This document shows positions 9,224 to 18,454 of a DNA stretch of 64,000 bases, piece by piece; the stretch's first letter is position 1, and every line of letters begins with the position of its first letter. The notes under the pieces are model-generated. The model saw only the letters and a program-made list of their open reading frames with translations. It did no database searches and was not told the origin of the DNA. The stretch spans positions 85,399 to 149,398 of the forward strand of contig JALGXW010000005.1 of NCBI GenBank assembly GCA_029821875.1, written 5' to 3'. The DNA is from Candidatus Hebobacterum abditum. Its GTDB lineage: Bacteria; Armatimonadota; Hebobacteria; Hebobacterales; Hebobacteraceae. The translations under genes were made by a program, and so were the position numbers.

Positions 9224-9257
9224 CGGAAGCGGCGCTCGACGAAGGGTGCCGCTTCCG
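9224..9257 (+). other. Stable hairpin in the pilQ-aroB junction
   Basis: CGGAAGCGGC (9224-9233) pairs perfectly with GCCGCTTCCG (9248-9257) across a 14-base loop. No T-tract follows, so it is not an obvious intrinsic terminator. It ends nine bases before the aroB Shine-Dalgarno sequence, so it could stabilise or separate the pil transcript or affect aroB translation. Confidence 0.5.
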
Positions 9258-9280
9258 CTGATGTTTGGAGGGTGTCGCGG

Positions 9281-10378
9281 ATGACCGCCGATGGCATGCC
9301 GCCCCTCAGAGTCGAACTCGGGGAGCGGTCGTACGAAATCCATGTGGGAATTGGTGCCCTCTCGCTCGCGGGTGCCCTCATTCGCTCAGATGTAGGGGAG
9401 CGGGGCATCATCGTCACGCATCCGAGCGTCGACCGTCTCCACGGCGAGGCGCTGCGGACGGGCCTGGGGTGCTTTGCCGGGGAGACCGTGCTCGTACCGT
9501 CGGGGGAGAGGCAGAAGTCGCTCCGGCGTGCCAAGCTACTCTGGGATGAGTTGCTCTCGCGGGGGGCAGACCGGCGTTCCGTGATCCTGGCCTTCGGTGG
9601 CGGCGTGATAGGCGACCTCGCGGGGTTTGTCACCGCCACCTACATGCGGGGCCTTCCCTATGTTCAGGTGCCGACCACGCTGCTCGCCCAGGTCGATGCC
9701 TCGGTCGGCGGCAAGGTGGCCATCAACCATCCCCGCGTCAAGAATCTCATTGGAGCTTTCTATCAGCCGCGGCTGGTGCTTGCAGACGTTTCGACCCTGG
9801 CGACGCTGCGGCCGCGCGACTACCGCGAGGGGCTGGCAGAGGTCGTCAAGCACGCTGTCATCGCCGATGCCGGGCTTTTCTCCTGGCTTGAGCAGAACTA
9901 CCGGGCGGTCCTCAAGCGGGACCCGGACACCCTCGCCTATCTCGTTCGCCGCAACTGCGAGATCAAGGCGGAGGTCGTGCAGGCCGATGAGCGCGAATCC
10001 GGGTTGCGCGCTGTGCTCAACTTCGGCCATACCTTCGCCCATGCCTTGGAGTCGTTGACGGAATACCGACGCCTGAGGCACGGCGAGGCCGTCTCCATTG
10101 GCATGTGTGCGTCCGCCCGCGTAGCCCAGCGGCTGAGCATGATCTCGGAATCTGATCGACAGCGGCTGGTGAACCTGCTGTCGGTTCTCCGATTGCCGAT
10201 CAGAATCCCCGCTGCACCGGCCTCGGCGATCCTCGATGCAATCCGGTCCGACAAGAAAGCTCTCGCCCGGTCGCCGCGCTTTGTGCTGCCGACCGGGATC
10301 GGGCACGTCGAGATCGGCTGCGAAGTCCCCGAGTCCCTACTTCGGGAAGTGCTGACGGAAGTCAGAGTTGTCAACTGA
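9281..10378 (+). CDS. aroB: 3-dehydroquinate synthase
   Basis: AroB converts DAHP to 3-dehydroquinate, the second step of the shikimate pathway, using NAD and a divalent metal. Visible motifs are FGGGVIGDLAGFVTATYMRG, QVPTTLLAQVDASVGGKVAIN, YREGLAEVVKHAVI and NFGHTFAHALE, which supply NAD contacts and the Glu/His/His metal ligands. I start at ATG 9281, eight bases after GGAGGG; GTG 9272 is the alternative. Length is about 365 residues, normal for the family. Position directly after the secretin matches the old synteny of pil and aro genes. Confidence 0.96.
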   Translation: MTADGMPPLRVELGERSYEIHVGIGALSLAGALIRSDVGERGIIVTHPSVDRLHGEALRTGLGCFAGETVLVPSGERQKSLRRAKLLWDELLSRGADRRSVILAFGGGVIGDLAGFVTATYMRGLPYVQVPTTLLAQVDASVGGKVAINHPRVKNLIGAFYQPRLVLADVSTLATLRPRDYREGLAEVVKHAVIADAGLFSWLEQNYRAVLKRDPDTLAYLVRRNCEIKAEVVQADERESGLRAVLNFGHTFAHALESLTEYRRLRHGEAVSIGMCASARVAQRLSMISESDRQRLVNLLSVLRLPIRIPAAPASAILDAIRSDKKALARSPRFVLPTGIGHVEIGCEVPESLLREVLTEVRVVN

Positions 10379-10394
10379 GCACAGGAGCGGGAGC

Positions 10395-11084
10395 ATGGTC
10401 TTTGACTTCCATACGCATAGCTTCCACAGCGACGGTGTGCTCCTGCCGATCGAGCTGATACGACGCGCGATGGTCAGCGGCTACGAGGCAATCGGCATCA
10501 CGGACCACGTCTCGTTGGGAAACGTTGCGCCTGTTGTGCAGGCCCTGGTCGCGGACTGCCGACTTGCGGAGGAGCACTGGGATGTCCGAGCGGTACCTGG
10601 AGTGGAGTTGACCCACCTCCCGCCCCCCGCTATCCCCGAGGTGGCCGCAGAGGCGCGCCGCCTCGGCGCGGAGCTGATAGTGGTCCACGGCGAGACGCCG
10701 GTCGAGCCCGTTCCCCCGGGCACGAACCGAGCGGCGCTGGAGTGCCCCGAGGTCGACCTCCTCGCCCATCCCGGACTGATCGCCGGCGAGCTGGCGGAGC
10801 TCGCGGCCGGCAACGGCGTCTTTCTCGAAGTGTCCGCCCACCGCGGGCATAGCCTGGCGAACGGCGCTGTCGTTGCGGCGGGGCGCGCCGCCAACGCGCT
10901 GCTCCTCGTGAACAGTGATGCTCACGGTCCCCAGGACATACTCACCGACGGTCTGGCGCGGCGAGTGGCGCTTGGGGCTGGCCTCTCAGAGGAGGAGGCG
11001 GAGACCGTCCTCACCAGCAATCCGCGGAGTCTGATCGAGAAGCTGGCCAGGCGGCGGATGGGTCGGCCGACGGACGCGACGTAG
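10395..11084 (+). CDS. PHP-domain metal-dependent phosphoesterase
   Basis: A 229-residue PHP domain with the four metal-binding motifs FDFHTHSFHSDG, GITDHV, LLAHPGLI and NSDAHGP. This set occurs in histidinol-phosphatase-like and RNase/phosphodiesterase PHP proteins. The start at ATG 10395 follows AGGAGCGGGAG, and the frame begins just after the aroB stop, so co-expression with aroB is likely. The specific substrate cannot be told from sequence. The relatives I recall are often annotated 'histidinol phosphate phosphatase domain-containing', and free histidinol phosphatase activity is possible because hisC is present at 53.8 kb. Confidence 0.85.
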   Translation: MVFDFHTHSFHSDGVLLPIELIRRAMVSGYEAIGITDHVSLGNVAPVVQALVADCRLAEEHWDVRAVPGVELTHLPPPAIPEVAAEARRLGAELIVVHGETPVEPVPPGTNRAALECPEVDLLAHPGLIAGELAELAAGNGVFLEVSAHRGHSLANGAVVAAGRAANALLLVNSDAHGPQDILTDGLARRVALGAGLSEEEAETVLTSNPRSLIEKLARRRMGRPTDAT

Positions 11085-11123
11085 CTGGGTCGGCGAGGCA
11101 GCTCGATCCGCGACAGCCGCATC

Positions 11124-11154
11124 TTTGACACCTGTCAAAGGGCCGTGCTATACT
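11124..11154 (+). promoter_or_regulatory. purH promoter with palindromic operator over the -35 box
   Basis: TTGACA (11125-11130), an 18-base spacer and TATACT (11149-11154) form a near-consensus sigma-70 promoter. The -35 is one arm of a perfect inverted repeat, TTTGACA-CC-TGTCAAA (11124-11139), matching TTGA-N6-TCAA, the general form of FNR/FixK-family sites. A protein bound here would cover the -35 box. Confidence 0.72.
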
Positions 11155-11192
11155 CGGCGTCGTCGCAGCAGTCCCCTCGTGAGGTCGCCCAT

Positions 11193-12752
11193 ATGGCGCG
11201 CGTTCAGACTGCCCTCATTAGCGTCTTCGACAAGGCCGGCATCCAGGAGTTTGCGCAAGGCATCGCTGAGCTCGGTGTGAGCATTCTCTCCTCGGGCGGC
11301 ACGGCGGGCCAGCTGAGAGCGGCCGGCGTAGACGTCACGGATGTGTCCGACTATACCGGCTTTCCCGAGATGATGGACGGCCGCATCAAGACGCTCCATC
11401 CCAAGGTCCACGGCGGTCTGCTCGCACTGCGGGACAACCCCGAGCACATGGCGGCCGTGGTGAGACACGGCATCACACTCATCGATCTTGTGGTCGTGAA
11501 CCTCTATCCCTTCGAGCAGACAGTTGCCAAGCCCGATATCACACTCGCCGAGGCGATTGAGAACATCGATATCGGTGGACCGTCCATGCTGCGGTCGGCC
11601 GCAAAGAACCACCGATCCGTCGCTGTCATATGCAATCCCGCTCGGTATGGGTCCCTCCTCGACGAGATGCGACGGACGGGAGGCGAGATCAGTGACGCCA
11701 GCCGCGCCGGGCTCGCGGTGGAGGCCTTCGCCCACACGGCCCGGTACGACGCGGCGATCCACAACTACCTGCTCAAGCAGGTCGATGCGAACGAAACGTT
11801 CCCCAGCCTCCTCTTGCAGCCGCTCGAGAAAGGAGCGCAGCTTCGGTACGGCGAGAACCCTCATCAACAGGCGGCTTTCTACAGGCGGGCCGGCGTCGTT
11901 CCCGTGGGGCTCGCGGCCGCTCGCCAGCTTCACGGGAAGGAGCTGTCCTTCAACAACTACCTCGACCTCGATACGGTCCTCGGCTTCGTGCGCGAGTTCG
12001 AGCAGCCCGCGGCGATCGTCGTCAAACACAACAGTCCCTGCGGCGCGGCGTTGGGCGACACACTGGCGACGGCCTACCGAGACGCGCTCGCGACCGACCC
12101 GGTCTCCGCCTTCGGCGGAATCATCGGCCTCAACCAAGAGGTAGACGCAGCGACGGCCGAGGCGATACTGGAGGGGATCGAGCAGCATGGCTTCATGGAA
12201 TGCGTGCTCGCGCCTGGCTATGAGGCGGATGCGCTGAGTGCGCTTCGGGAGATGAAGAACCTGCGGCTGCTCGAGTTGCCGGACCTCCACGCCGCAGGCC
12301 GGTGGGCGATGAAGCAAGTCTCAGGCGGAGTGGTCGTGCAGACCCCTGATGACAGCGGCGCCCCGGCCGAGCTGAAGGCGGTGACGAAGCGACCGCCTGC
12401 GGCTGAGGAGGAGTCTGCGTTGCGCTTCGCGTGGATCGTCTGCAAGCACACGAAGTCAAATGCCATCGTCATCGCGCGGGAGCGAAAGGCGGTGGGAATC
12501 GGCGGCGGCGTGACGAGTCGCGTCGACGCTGCGCTCCTGGCGGTGCAGAAGGCCGGTGCTCGAGCCAAGGGAGCGGTGCTGGCCTCCGACGCCTTCTTCC
12601 CGTATCCGGATGCGGTCGAAACTGCCGCGCAGGCGGGCGTGACCGCAATCGTCCAGCCGGGTGGCTCGCGCAACGACGAAGAAGCCATCGCCACCTGTGA
12701 CAAGCACGATATAGCGATGGTCTTCACCGGCGTCCGACACTTCCGACACTAG
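11193..12752 (+). CDS. purH: Bifunctional AICAR formyltransferase / IMP cyclohydrolase
   Basis: PurH carries out the last two steps of IMP synthesis, formylating AICAR with 10-formyl-THF and closing the ring. The N-terminal cyclohydrolase half shows [33 protein letters not shown] and [17 protein letters not shown]. The transformylase half shows [15 protein letters not shown], the catalytic [10 protein letters not shown] and [11 protein letters not shown]. Start at ATG 11193 with GAGGT at 11181. About 519 residues is normal. glyA and folC, which supply one-carbon units and polyglutamylated folate, follow on the same strand. Confidence 0.97.
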   Translation: MARVQTALISVFDKAGIQEFAQGIAELGVSILSSGGTAGQLRAAGVDVTDVSDYTGFPEMMDGRIKTLHPKVHGGLLALRDNPEHMAAVVRHGITLIDLVVVNLYPFEQTVAKPDITLAEAIENIDIGGPSMLRSAAKNHRSVAVICNPARYGSLLDEMRRTGGEISDASRAGLAVEAFAHTARYDAAIHNYLLKQVDANETFPSLLLQPLEKGAQLRYGENPHQQAAFYRRAGVVPVGLAAARQLHGKELSFNNYLDLDTVLGFVREFEQPAAIVVKHNSPCGAALGDTLATAYRDALATDPVSAFGGIIGLNQEVDAATAEAILEGIEQHGFMECVLAPGYEADALSALREMKNLRLLELPDLHAAGRWAMKQVSGGVVVQTPDDSGAPAELKAVTKRPPAAEEESALRFAWIVCKHTKSNAIVIARERKAVGIGGGVTSRVDAALLAVQKAGARAKGAVLASDAFFPYPDAVETAAQAGVTAIVQPGGSRNDEEAIATCDKHDIAMVFTGVRHFRH

Positions 12753-12814
12753 CGCGACGGTCGGACTGCCCTCGCGGATTCTGGCGAGCGATTTCGATCA
12801 GACAGAGGAGCGGA

Positions 12815-14068
12815 ATGAACCGTACCCTAGCCGAAGTTGACCCGGACATGGCTGCAGTTCTGAGCGAAGAGCTCGAGCGACAGCGGACGACTCTGGTCAT
12901 GATCCCGTCGGAGAACTACGCCTCCAAGGCCGTGCTATCTGCGCAAGGCTGCGTCATGACCAACAAGTACGCTGAGGGCTACCCGGGGGCGCGCTGGTAC
13001 AACGGGTGCGGCTCGGTCGACAAGGCCGAGCAGCTCGCCATCGAACGTACCAAGGACTTGTTCGGCGCGGAGCACGCCAACGTGCAGGCGCATACGGGCT
13101 CGCAGGCGAACATGGCCGCCTACTATGCGGTCCTGGACCCGGGGGACATCGTTCTGTCACTCTCGGTGGATCACGGCGGCCATCTCAGCCATGGTCAGAA
13201 CACCAACTTCTCGGGTCGCTACTACCGTGTGCATCACTACGCGCTGGACCGTGAGACCGAGCTGCTTGACTACGAGTCGGCCCGCAAGATAGCGCACCTC
13301 TACCGGCCGAAGCTCATCGTGGTGGGCTTCAGCGCCTATCCGCGAGCCATCGACTGGGACGCGTGGCGGGTAATCGCGGACGAGGTGGACGCGCTCCTGA
13401 TGGCCGACGTCGCGCACATCGTTGGCCTGATTGCCGCGGGCGTTCATCCTAGTCCGGTCCCGTACGCTGATATCATCACGTCGACGACTCACAAGACTCT
13501 GCGCGGCCCTCGCGGCGCCTTCATCATGTGCAAGCGTCACCTCGCCGACATCATCGACCGCGCCATCTTCCCTGGCATACAGGCGGGCCCTCTCATGCAC
13601 GTGATAGCGGCGAAGGCGATCGCCTTCAAGGAGGCGATGACCGATGAGTTCCGAGAGTATCAGCGTCAGATCGTGAAGAACGCGAGGACCCTCGCGGAAT
13701 CCCTGCAGGAAAACGGCGTCCGCCTCGTGTCAGGTGGGACCGACACTCATCTGATGCTCTGCGATCTGCGGCCGCTCACGCTTACCGGCCGCGACGCGGC
13801 CAATCTGCTTGAAGAGGCGGGAATCATCGTCAACAAGAACTGCATCCCGTACGACCATCAGCCGTCGGCCATCGCCTCCGGCATTCGCCCTGGCACCCCG
13901 GCCTTGACGACGCGGGGCATGAAAGAAGCCGAGATGAAACAGATCGGCAAGTTGATGGCGAGCGTGCTTCGGAATCCTCTGGACGCGGAGGTCCGGAAAC
14001 AGGCACGGGAAGAGGTGCTGGCTCTCTGCGAGCGCTTCCCGATCTACGAGGACCTGGAGGTGGTCTAG
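12815..14068 (+). CDS. glyA: Serine hydroxymethyltransferase
   Basis: PLP enzyme that interconverts serine and glycine while charging tetrahydrofolate with a methylene group. The 417-residue length is typical. [33 protein letters not shown] and the PLP-lysine motif [16 protein letters not shown] are all present. GAGGAG precedes the ATG. Placed between purH and folC, it forms a one-carbon/purine group. Confidence 0.97.
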   Translation: MNRTLAEVDPDMAAVLSEELERQRTTLVMIPSENYASKAVLSAQGCVMTNKYAEGYPGARWYNGCGSVDKAEQLAIERTKDLFGAEHANVQAHTGSQANMAAYYAVLDPGDIVLSLSVDHGGHLSHGQNTNFSGRYYRVHHYALDRETELLDYESARKIAHLYRPKLIVVGFSAYPRAIDWDAWRVIADEVDALLMADVAHIVGLIAAGVHPSPVPYADIITSTTHKTLRGPRGAFIMCKRHLADIIDRAIFPGIQAGPLMHVIAAKAIAFKEAMTDEFREYQRQIVKNARTLAESLQENGVRLVSGGTDTHLMLCDLRPLTLTGRDAANLLEEAGIIVNKNCIPYDHQPSAIASGIRPGTPALTTRGMKEAEMKQIGKLMASVLRNPLDAEVRKQAREEVLALCERFPIYEDLEVV

Positions 14069-14177
14069 GTCGGAGTCGCAGCTCGGCCTGCACGCTGCCT
14101 CTCCGAGAGCGTCTCAGTGGGTTAGCGGGCGTCCTCTGCCCCATCGGCGTCCGCGGTCTGGGCCTCCCCACACTGCG

Positions 14178-15512
14178 ATGACCTACAAGGAAGCTGTCGC
14201 TTATCTCGAATCGCTCATTGACTATGAGCGAACTCCCGCCGGCGCGGCCGCCACGCGCGTGTGGAACCTCGACCGCACCCTCCACATGCTGCGCGCGGTC
14301 GAAGATCCTCATGTAAGGCTGCCCTGTCTCCACATCGCTGGCACGAAGGGGAAGGGATCGACGGCGGCGATGGCGGCTGCCATCTTCACCGCCGCGGGGC
14401 ACCGAACGGGTCTATACACTTCGCCTCACCTAATCACCTTCCGGGAGCGCATCCGCATCGACGACCGGCTCATTCCGGAGCGCGACGTCGTGGGTCTTGT
14501 TCAGCAGGTGCGGCCTCTTATCGAATCCATGCGGGAAACCGAGATGGGTCCTCCGTCCTTCCACGAGGCGTATACGCTGCTGGCCTTCCTCCACTTCGTC
14601 CGCGAGGAAGCTGACTTCGCGGTCATCGAGACCGGCCTCGGCGGGAGGTTGGACGCGACGAATGTCGTCCGCCCTGTCGCGTGCGGGCTGACGCGCATCG
14701 GCCTCGACCACACCGCTGAGCTTGGAGATACGATCGAGGAAATCGCCCGCGAGAAGGCCGGCATCATCAAGCCGGGCGTGTCCGTCATATCCGCTCCTCA
14801 GGAGCCATCGGTCCTGGAGGTGTTCCAGGAGGTCGCGCTAGAGCGCGGTGCGCAACTCCTGGTCGTGGGCGAGTCGCCCGCTCCTCGCGTTTCCGAACTC
14901 CGACAGGACAAGAGTCATCAGCTCATCACCATTGAGGGCAGGCAGAGGCTGTACGCTGACCTCAAGTGCCCCCTCCTAGGCGCGCACCAGGCAGAGAATG
15001 CTGCCCTAGCCATCGGCCTGGTCGAGATCGCCGAGCAGCACGGGCTCGAGGTAGGGGAGGAGGCCATCCGAAAGGGCCTCGCCGAGGTGCGCTGGCCCGG
15101 GCGATTCCAGATCGTAAGCCGTCGTCCCACGATCATCCTCGACGGCGCCCACGACGAACTCGGCGCCGCCGCTCTCGTTCGCACGCTCGAGGCAACCATC
15201 CCGGGCCGGCGCATCATCCTCGTGCTCGGCCTCCACGGCGACAAGGACGCATCCGCGATCGCCGGGCAGCTCTGCCCTGTGGCCGATCGTGTGATCTGTA
15301 CGGCCAGCTCGTCGCCGCGTGCTCTCGAGGCCGAGGAACTCCAGCGCGTCGTGTTCCGCCTCTGCGAGCACACGTCTGCCTATACCCCCGTCGCCGCCGC
15401 CGTGCGCGCCGCCATCGCACAGGCGACACAGAGCGATGCAGTCGTCATCACGGGCTCCCTCTACGTCGTAGGCGAGGCAATGCAGGCGCTGGGGGCGGCG
15501 GAGGTCGAGTGA
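14178..15512 (+). CDS. folC: Folylpolyglutamate / dihydrofolate synthase
   Basis: FolC adds glutamate to folates (and often to dihydropteroate), trapping them in the cell. The Mur-ligase-type ATP site is HIAGTKGKGSTAAM (near residue 53). EAYTLLAFLHF, VIETGLGGRLDATNV and the substrate-binding ILDGAHDELGAAAL are conserved. At 444 residues it is family-typical. The ATG at 14178 has no strong SD nearby, so the exact start is less certain. Confidence 0.95.
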   Translation: MTYKEAVAYLESLIDYERTPAGAAATRVWNLDRTLHMLRAVEDPHVRLPCLHIAGTKGKGSTAAMAAAIFTAAGHRTGLYTSPHLITFRERIRIDDRLIPERDVVGLVQQVRPLIESMRETEMGPPSFHEAYTLLAFLHFVREEADFAVIETGLGGRLDATNVVRPVACGLTRIGLDHTAELGDTIEEIAREKAGIIKPGVSVISAPQEPSVLEVFQEVALERGAQLLVVGESPAPRVSELRQDKSHQLITIEGRQRLYADLKCPLLGAHQAENAALAIGLVEIAEQHGLEVGEEAIRKGLAEVRWPGRFQIVSRRPTIILDGAHDELGAAALVRTLEATIPGRRIILVLGLHGDKDASAIAGQLCPVADRVICTASSSPRALEAEELQRVVFRLCEHTSAYTPVAAAVRAAIAQATQSDAVVITGSLYVVGEAMQALGAAEVE

Positions 15513-15637
15513 GCCGCTCGGCCGCGGGAGTGGTGTGCCGAGGATGCCAGCAGGCGGGCCGCCCGAAGATGGCGAATGGTACGATAACAGGGGGCTGACT
15601 GCATGTCAGCCCCGTACTCTGTCCGGGAGCGCCTTCC

Positions 15638-16927
15638 TTGGGAAAGGCTCCGCCGCTCGTCGAGAAGATCGCCGACGAGCTCGACAAGTGTAATCGCTGT
15701 GGCTTCTGCCAGACTCGCTGCCCGGTCTATCGCATGACGGGCCGCGAGTCGTCGGTCGCTCGTGGACATCTCGCGCGGCTGCGGGCGACGGTGTCGGGCG
15801 AGCTTCCGCTCGACGGAGAGATCCGCGAGCCGCTGTTCGAATGTCTGATGTGCAGGGCCTGCACCGCCGAGTGCCCTCCGGCCATCGAGACCGACCGCGT
15901 CGTATTCGCCGCGCGGGCGAGCTACCTGGCAGAGCGCCAGTCCGCCCTCCAGCGGTTTGTCTTCCGCACCGTGCTCGCGCATCCGCGGCTGTTGAGGACG
16001 GGCGCGCGGGTGCTCGGGTGGCTGAAGCGCACGCGGCTGACCGTGTTCTCCAAGCTGCTGCGCCTGCTGCCGGGGCTCGACCGGGGCTACTCGGAAGCGC
16101 CCGCGTGGATGCCGGTGCCGAAGACGTTCCTCCGGCCGCGACTGACGCGGCGCGCGAAGTCACAGACGGGGACGAGGCGAGTCACCTACTTCGTGGGCTG
16201 TTCCATCGACTATGCGTTTCCAGAGGTAGGCGAGTCCACGATCGACGTGCTGGAGGCCGTGGGCTGTGAGGTGGAGGTGGCTGACAACGTCTGCTGCGGG
16301 CTGCCGCCCTACTCCTACGGCGACCTCGAATCCGCGCGAGAGCTGGCGGAAAGGAACATCTTGGCGCTGGCGGCGGCCGAGGGCGAGGCGATCGTCACCG
16401 ATTGCGCGAGCTGCGCCTCGTTTCTGAAGGATTATCCGGAGCTGTGGGAGGAAGGCGATCCCGCGCGGGCGGCGGCAGAGGAGGTGGCCGGCCGCGTGAA
16501 GGACTTGTCCGAGTTCCTCGCGGGGCTGGACCCCACCGCGCTGGAGCCGGTCGAGGCGGTGGTGACGTTCCACGATCCGTGTCACCTCGGGCGCTATCAG
16601 GGCATCGTGGCTGAGCCGCGCGAGCTTCTTCAGCGCGTCCCCGGGGTGGAGTTCCGCGAGCTGCCCGAGGCGGATTGGTGCTGTGGCGGCGCTGGCAGCT
16701 ACTCGATGTCTCATCACGACCTTTCCATGCAGATCCTGGAGCGGAAGATGCGGAACATCGAGGCCACCAGCGCGCAGATCGTGGTCACGCCCTGCCCTGC
16801 GTGCATCATGCAGCTTCGCTACGGGGCGGAGAAGTTCGGCGTCCCGGTTGAGGTGCTGCATCTGTCCGAGCTGCTCCGGCGCGCACTACCGGAGGGTGGT
16901 GGCTTGTCTGCCGGGACTGTGACTTGA
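15638..16927 (+). CDS. GlcF-like iron-sulfur oxidoreductase subunit (two 4Fe-4S, two CCG domains)
   Basis: The N-terminus has two 4Fe-4S ferredoxin motifs, CNRCGFCQTRCPVY and CLMCRACTAECPP. Two CCG (heterodisulfide-reductase-type) domains follow, with NVCCGLPPYSYGD and WCCGGAGSYS. This is the layout of glycolate oxidase subunit GlcF, lactate-utilisation LutA and related electron carriers. No GlcD-like flavoprotein is adjacent, so the partner and substrate are unknown. The start is probably TTG 15638, about nine bases after GGGAG, because no ATG lies in frame before the first Cys cluster. Gene ends 18 bases before a convergent gene. Confidence 0.88.
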   Translation: MGKAPPLVEKIADELDKCNRCGFCQTRCPVYRMTGRESSVARGHLARLRATVSGELPLDGEIREPLFECLMCRACTAECPPAIETDRVVFAARASYLAERQSALQRFVFRTVLAHPRLLRTGARVLGWLKRTRLTVFSKLLRLLPGLDRGYSEAPAWMPVPKTFLRPRLTRRAKSQTGTRRVTYFVGCSIDYAFPEVGESTIDVLEAVGCEVEVADNVCCGLPPYSYGDLESARELAERNILALAAAEGEAIVTDCASCASFLKDYPELWEEGDPARAAAEEVAGRVKDLSEFLAGLDPTALEPVEAVVTFHDPCHLGRYQGIVAEPRELLQRVPGVEFRELPEADWCCGGAGSYSMSHHDLSMQILERKMRNIEATSAQIVVTPCPACIMQLRYGAEKFGVPVEVLHLSELLRRALPEGGGLSAGTVT

Positions 16928-16945
16928 GGCGCAGGGCCCTCCGAC

Positions 16946-17587
16946 CTAGACGACCTGCGTTCCGTCCGAGGCCGTTGTGCTGGCCGGTACGTAGAACGGA
17001 TTCCGGCGAAAGATATCCCCGAGGATCACGCTTGGATGTGTCTGCATGGCCGTGACGATCATGTCTCCCGAGACCTGCCGGTAGTCGTACTGACAGACCA
17101 TCACAAGTGCGAGGCCTGCGACGTCTCGCGTGAGGCGCCGCTCGAAGTCCTCCCATAGCCTCATATCCACCCGCCCGGCTGTCAGCCACGACACATCAGT
17201 GGCGACGCGCATGGTACGGTACCCCTCGCGCTCATTGTCCTTCGCCAACGCCGCGAGGAGGTCGAGCGTGCGGTCCGGCTCGAACACACCGCCCTGAAGA
17301 TAGAAGTCCAATTCGGAGAGTATGAGTAGCTGGCTCGAGGCCTCCAGTGTCGCGGGATCGCCGCCCATGCCTACCAGCGCTCGACGAAGCCCCTCCGCAG
17401 ACTCCTCAGGCGACACCCACACACACCTCTGCTCGGCCGCGATACCCGTTGCGATGAAGGGGCCCATGACCTCCATCTGCTGTATCCGGCTCTCGAAGAT
17501 GGCGCAGATGTGATCCCCCCAGGCGAAGCTGAAACTTGCATAGCCGAAATCTGTCGGACCTGGCACGGGGATGGGTTGCCCTCGCAA
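16946..17587 (-). CDS. MEDS-domain (DcmR-type sensory) protein
   Basis: The whole 213-residue protein resembles the MEDS domain (methanogen/methylotroph DcmR sensory). Recognisable are DHICAIFES near the N-terminus, GPFIATGIAAEQRCVWVSPEE, LAKDNEREGYRTMRVATDVSWL and MVCQYDYRQVSGDMIV. MEDS domains are RecA-fold-related sensory modules often joined to kinases or DNA-binding domains; here it stands alone. It begins five bases after the cytidylate-kinase-like gene ends, so the two are co-transcribed. Ligand unknown. Confidence 0.8.
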   Translation of the reverse strand: MRGQPIPVPGPTDFGYASFSFAWGDHICAIFESRIQQMEVMGPFIATGIAAEQRCVWVSPEESAEGLRRALVGMGGDPATLEASSQLLILSELDFYLQGGVFEPDRTLDLLAALAKDNEREGYRTMRVATDVSWLTAGRVDMRLWEDFERRLTRDVAGLALVMVCQYDYRQVSGDMIVTAMQTHPSVILGDIFRRNPFYVPASTTASDGTQVV

Positions 17588-17592
17588 TTGGA

Positions 17593-18294
17593 CTAGAGAG
17601 CCGAGCGACGCTCGCAGTGACGCCAGACAACTTCGCTCACGCGGGGGAAGCGCGGTCTGCGCTGGAACCGCATCACGTGGCTGAGGAAGTCCTGTGGCGC
17701 GTCATGCGCCGCGACGCGATGCTGCGACTTGCGTCGGGCCGCAGGGAGGATGATGTCGGCCACTTCCTCGGGCGCAAGCTCGGCCGTGTTGAGGGTGAGG
17801 TCATAGTGATATGGCGCGTCGATATCGGCGTCGAAGCTCCGGCGAACAAACCGCGCTCTCGACCGGTCGCTGGCCCGCAGAAGTTGCTGTGCCTGGGAGC
17901 GGAAGATCCCTTGCCGCTGAACCAGGCGCGCGACTCGGCAGGGCATCGGTGCGACAACTCGGACGTGGAGCGTGCCGGGATCGGTAAGGATGAACGCTGC
18001 GCCGCGACCAACGAGCAGGACGTTGTCCTCTCTCTCGAGGGCGAGAACGGCCTGTATCAGGCGACGCAGGTACATGCCGTGGCTGACGGAGGTGCGCCAC
18101 TCGGTGATGACGGCCTCTATGGGGCCGGGCATCGCCTCGTCGAAGACGGCGAGCTGCGCAACTGGCAGTCCTTCTCGCTGCGCGATGCGTTCGAGGATCG
18201 CCCGATCGGCCAGATGGAGATCGGCCCGCTCTGCTACCAGGCGCGCAATCTCCTCCCCCTGCGATTCCGCCTGTCGAGACAGCGTTATGACCAA
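17593..18294 (-). CDS. Cytidylate kinase-like family protein
   Basis: Contains VITLSRQAESQGEEIARLVAE near the N-terminus, the degenerate P-loop start of the cytidylate-kinase-like family. It continues with DRAILERIAQREG, NVLLVGRGAAFIL and HVRVVAPMPCRVARL. The family is common in environmental bacteria and its substrate is not established; it is not the housekeeping Cmk. I prefer TTG 18294, nine bases after GAGGAG, because it places the P-loop strand at the N-terminus as in relatives. GTG 18360 would add 22 residues of unconserved sequence. The C-terminus is Arg-rich. Confidence 0.75.
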   Translation of the reverse strand: MVITLSRQAESQGEEIARLVAERADLHLADRAILERIAQREGLPVAQLAVFDEAMPGPIEAVITEWRTSVSHGMYLRRLIQAVLALEREDNVLLVGRGAAFILTDPGTLHVRVVAPMPCRVARLVQRQGIFRSQAQQLLRASDRSRARFVRRSFDADIDAPYHYDLTLNTAELAPEEVADIILPAARRKSQHRVAAHDAPQDFLSHVMRFQRRPRFPRVSEVVWRHCERRSAL

Positions 18295-18454
18295 CGGACG
18301 CGGCTCCTCGCTGTATCTGTTCGCCGCGAGGGCGCCCCACTCCCTCGCTCGACCAGGCACATCATCCCCCCGGCGGCCCTCCCTTGTCTCCGAACGGCAC
18401 CATCAGTGAGCAGAGGCGCTCCGTGGGCTACGCCCCAGTCAGTCCCTCTTCGGA

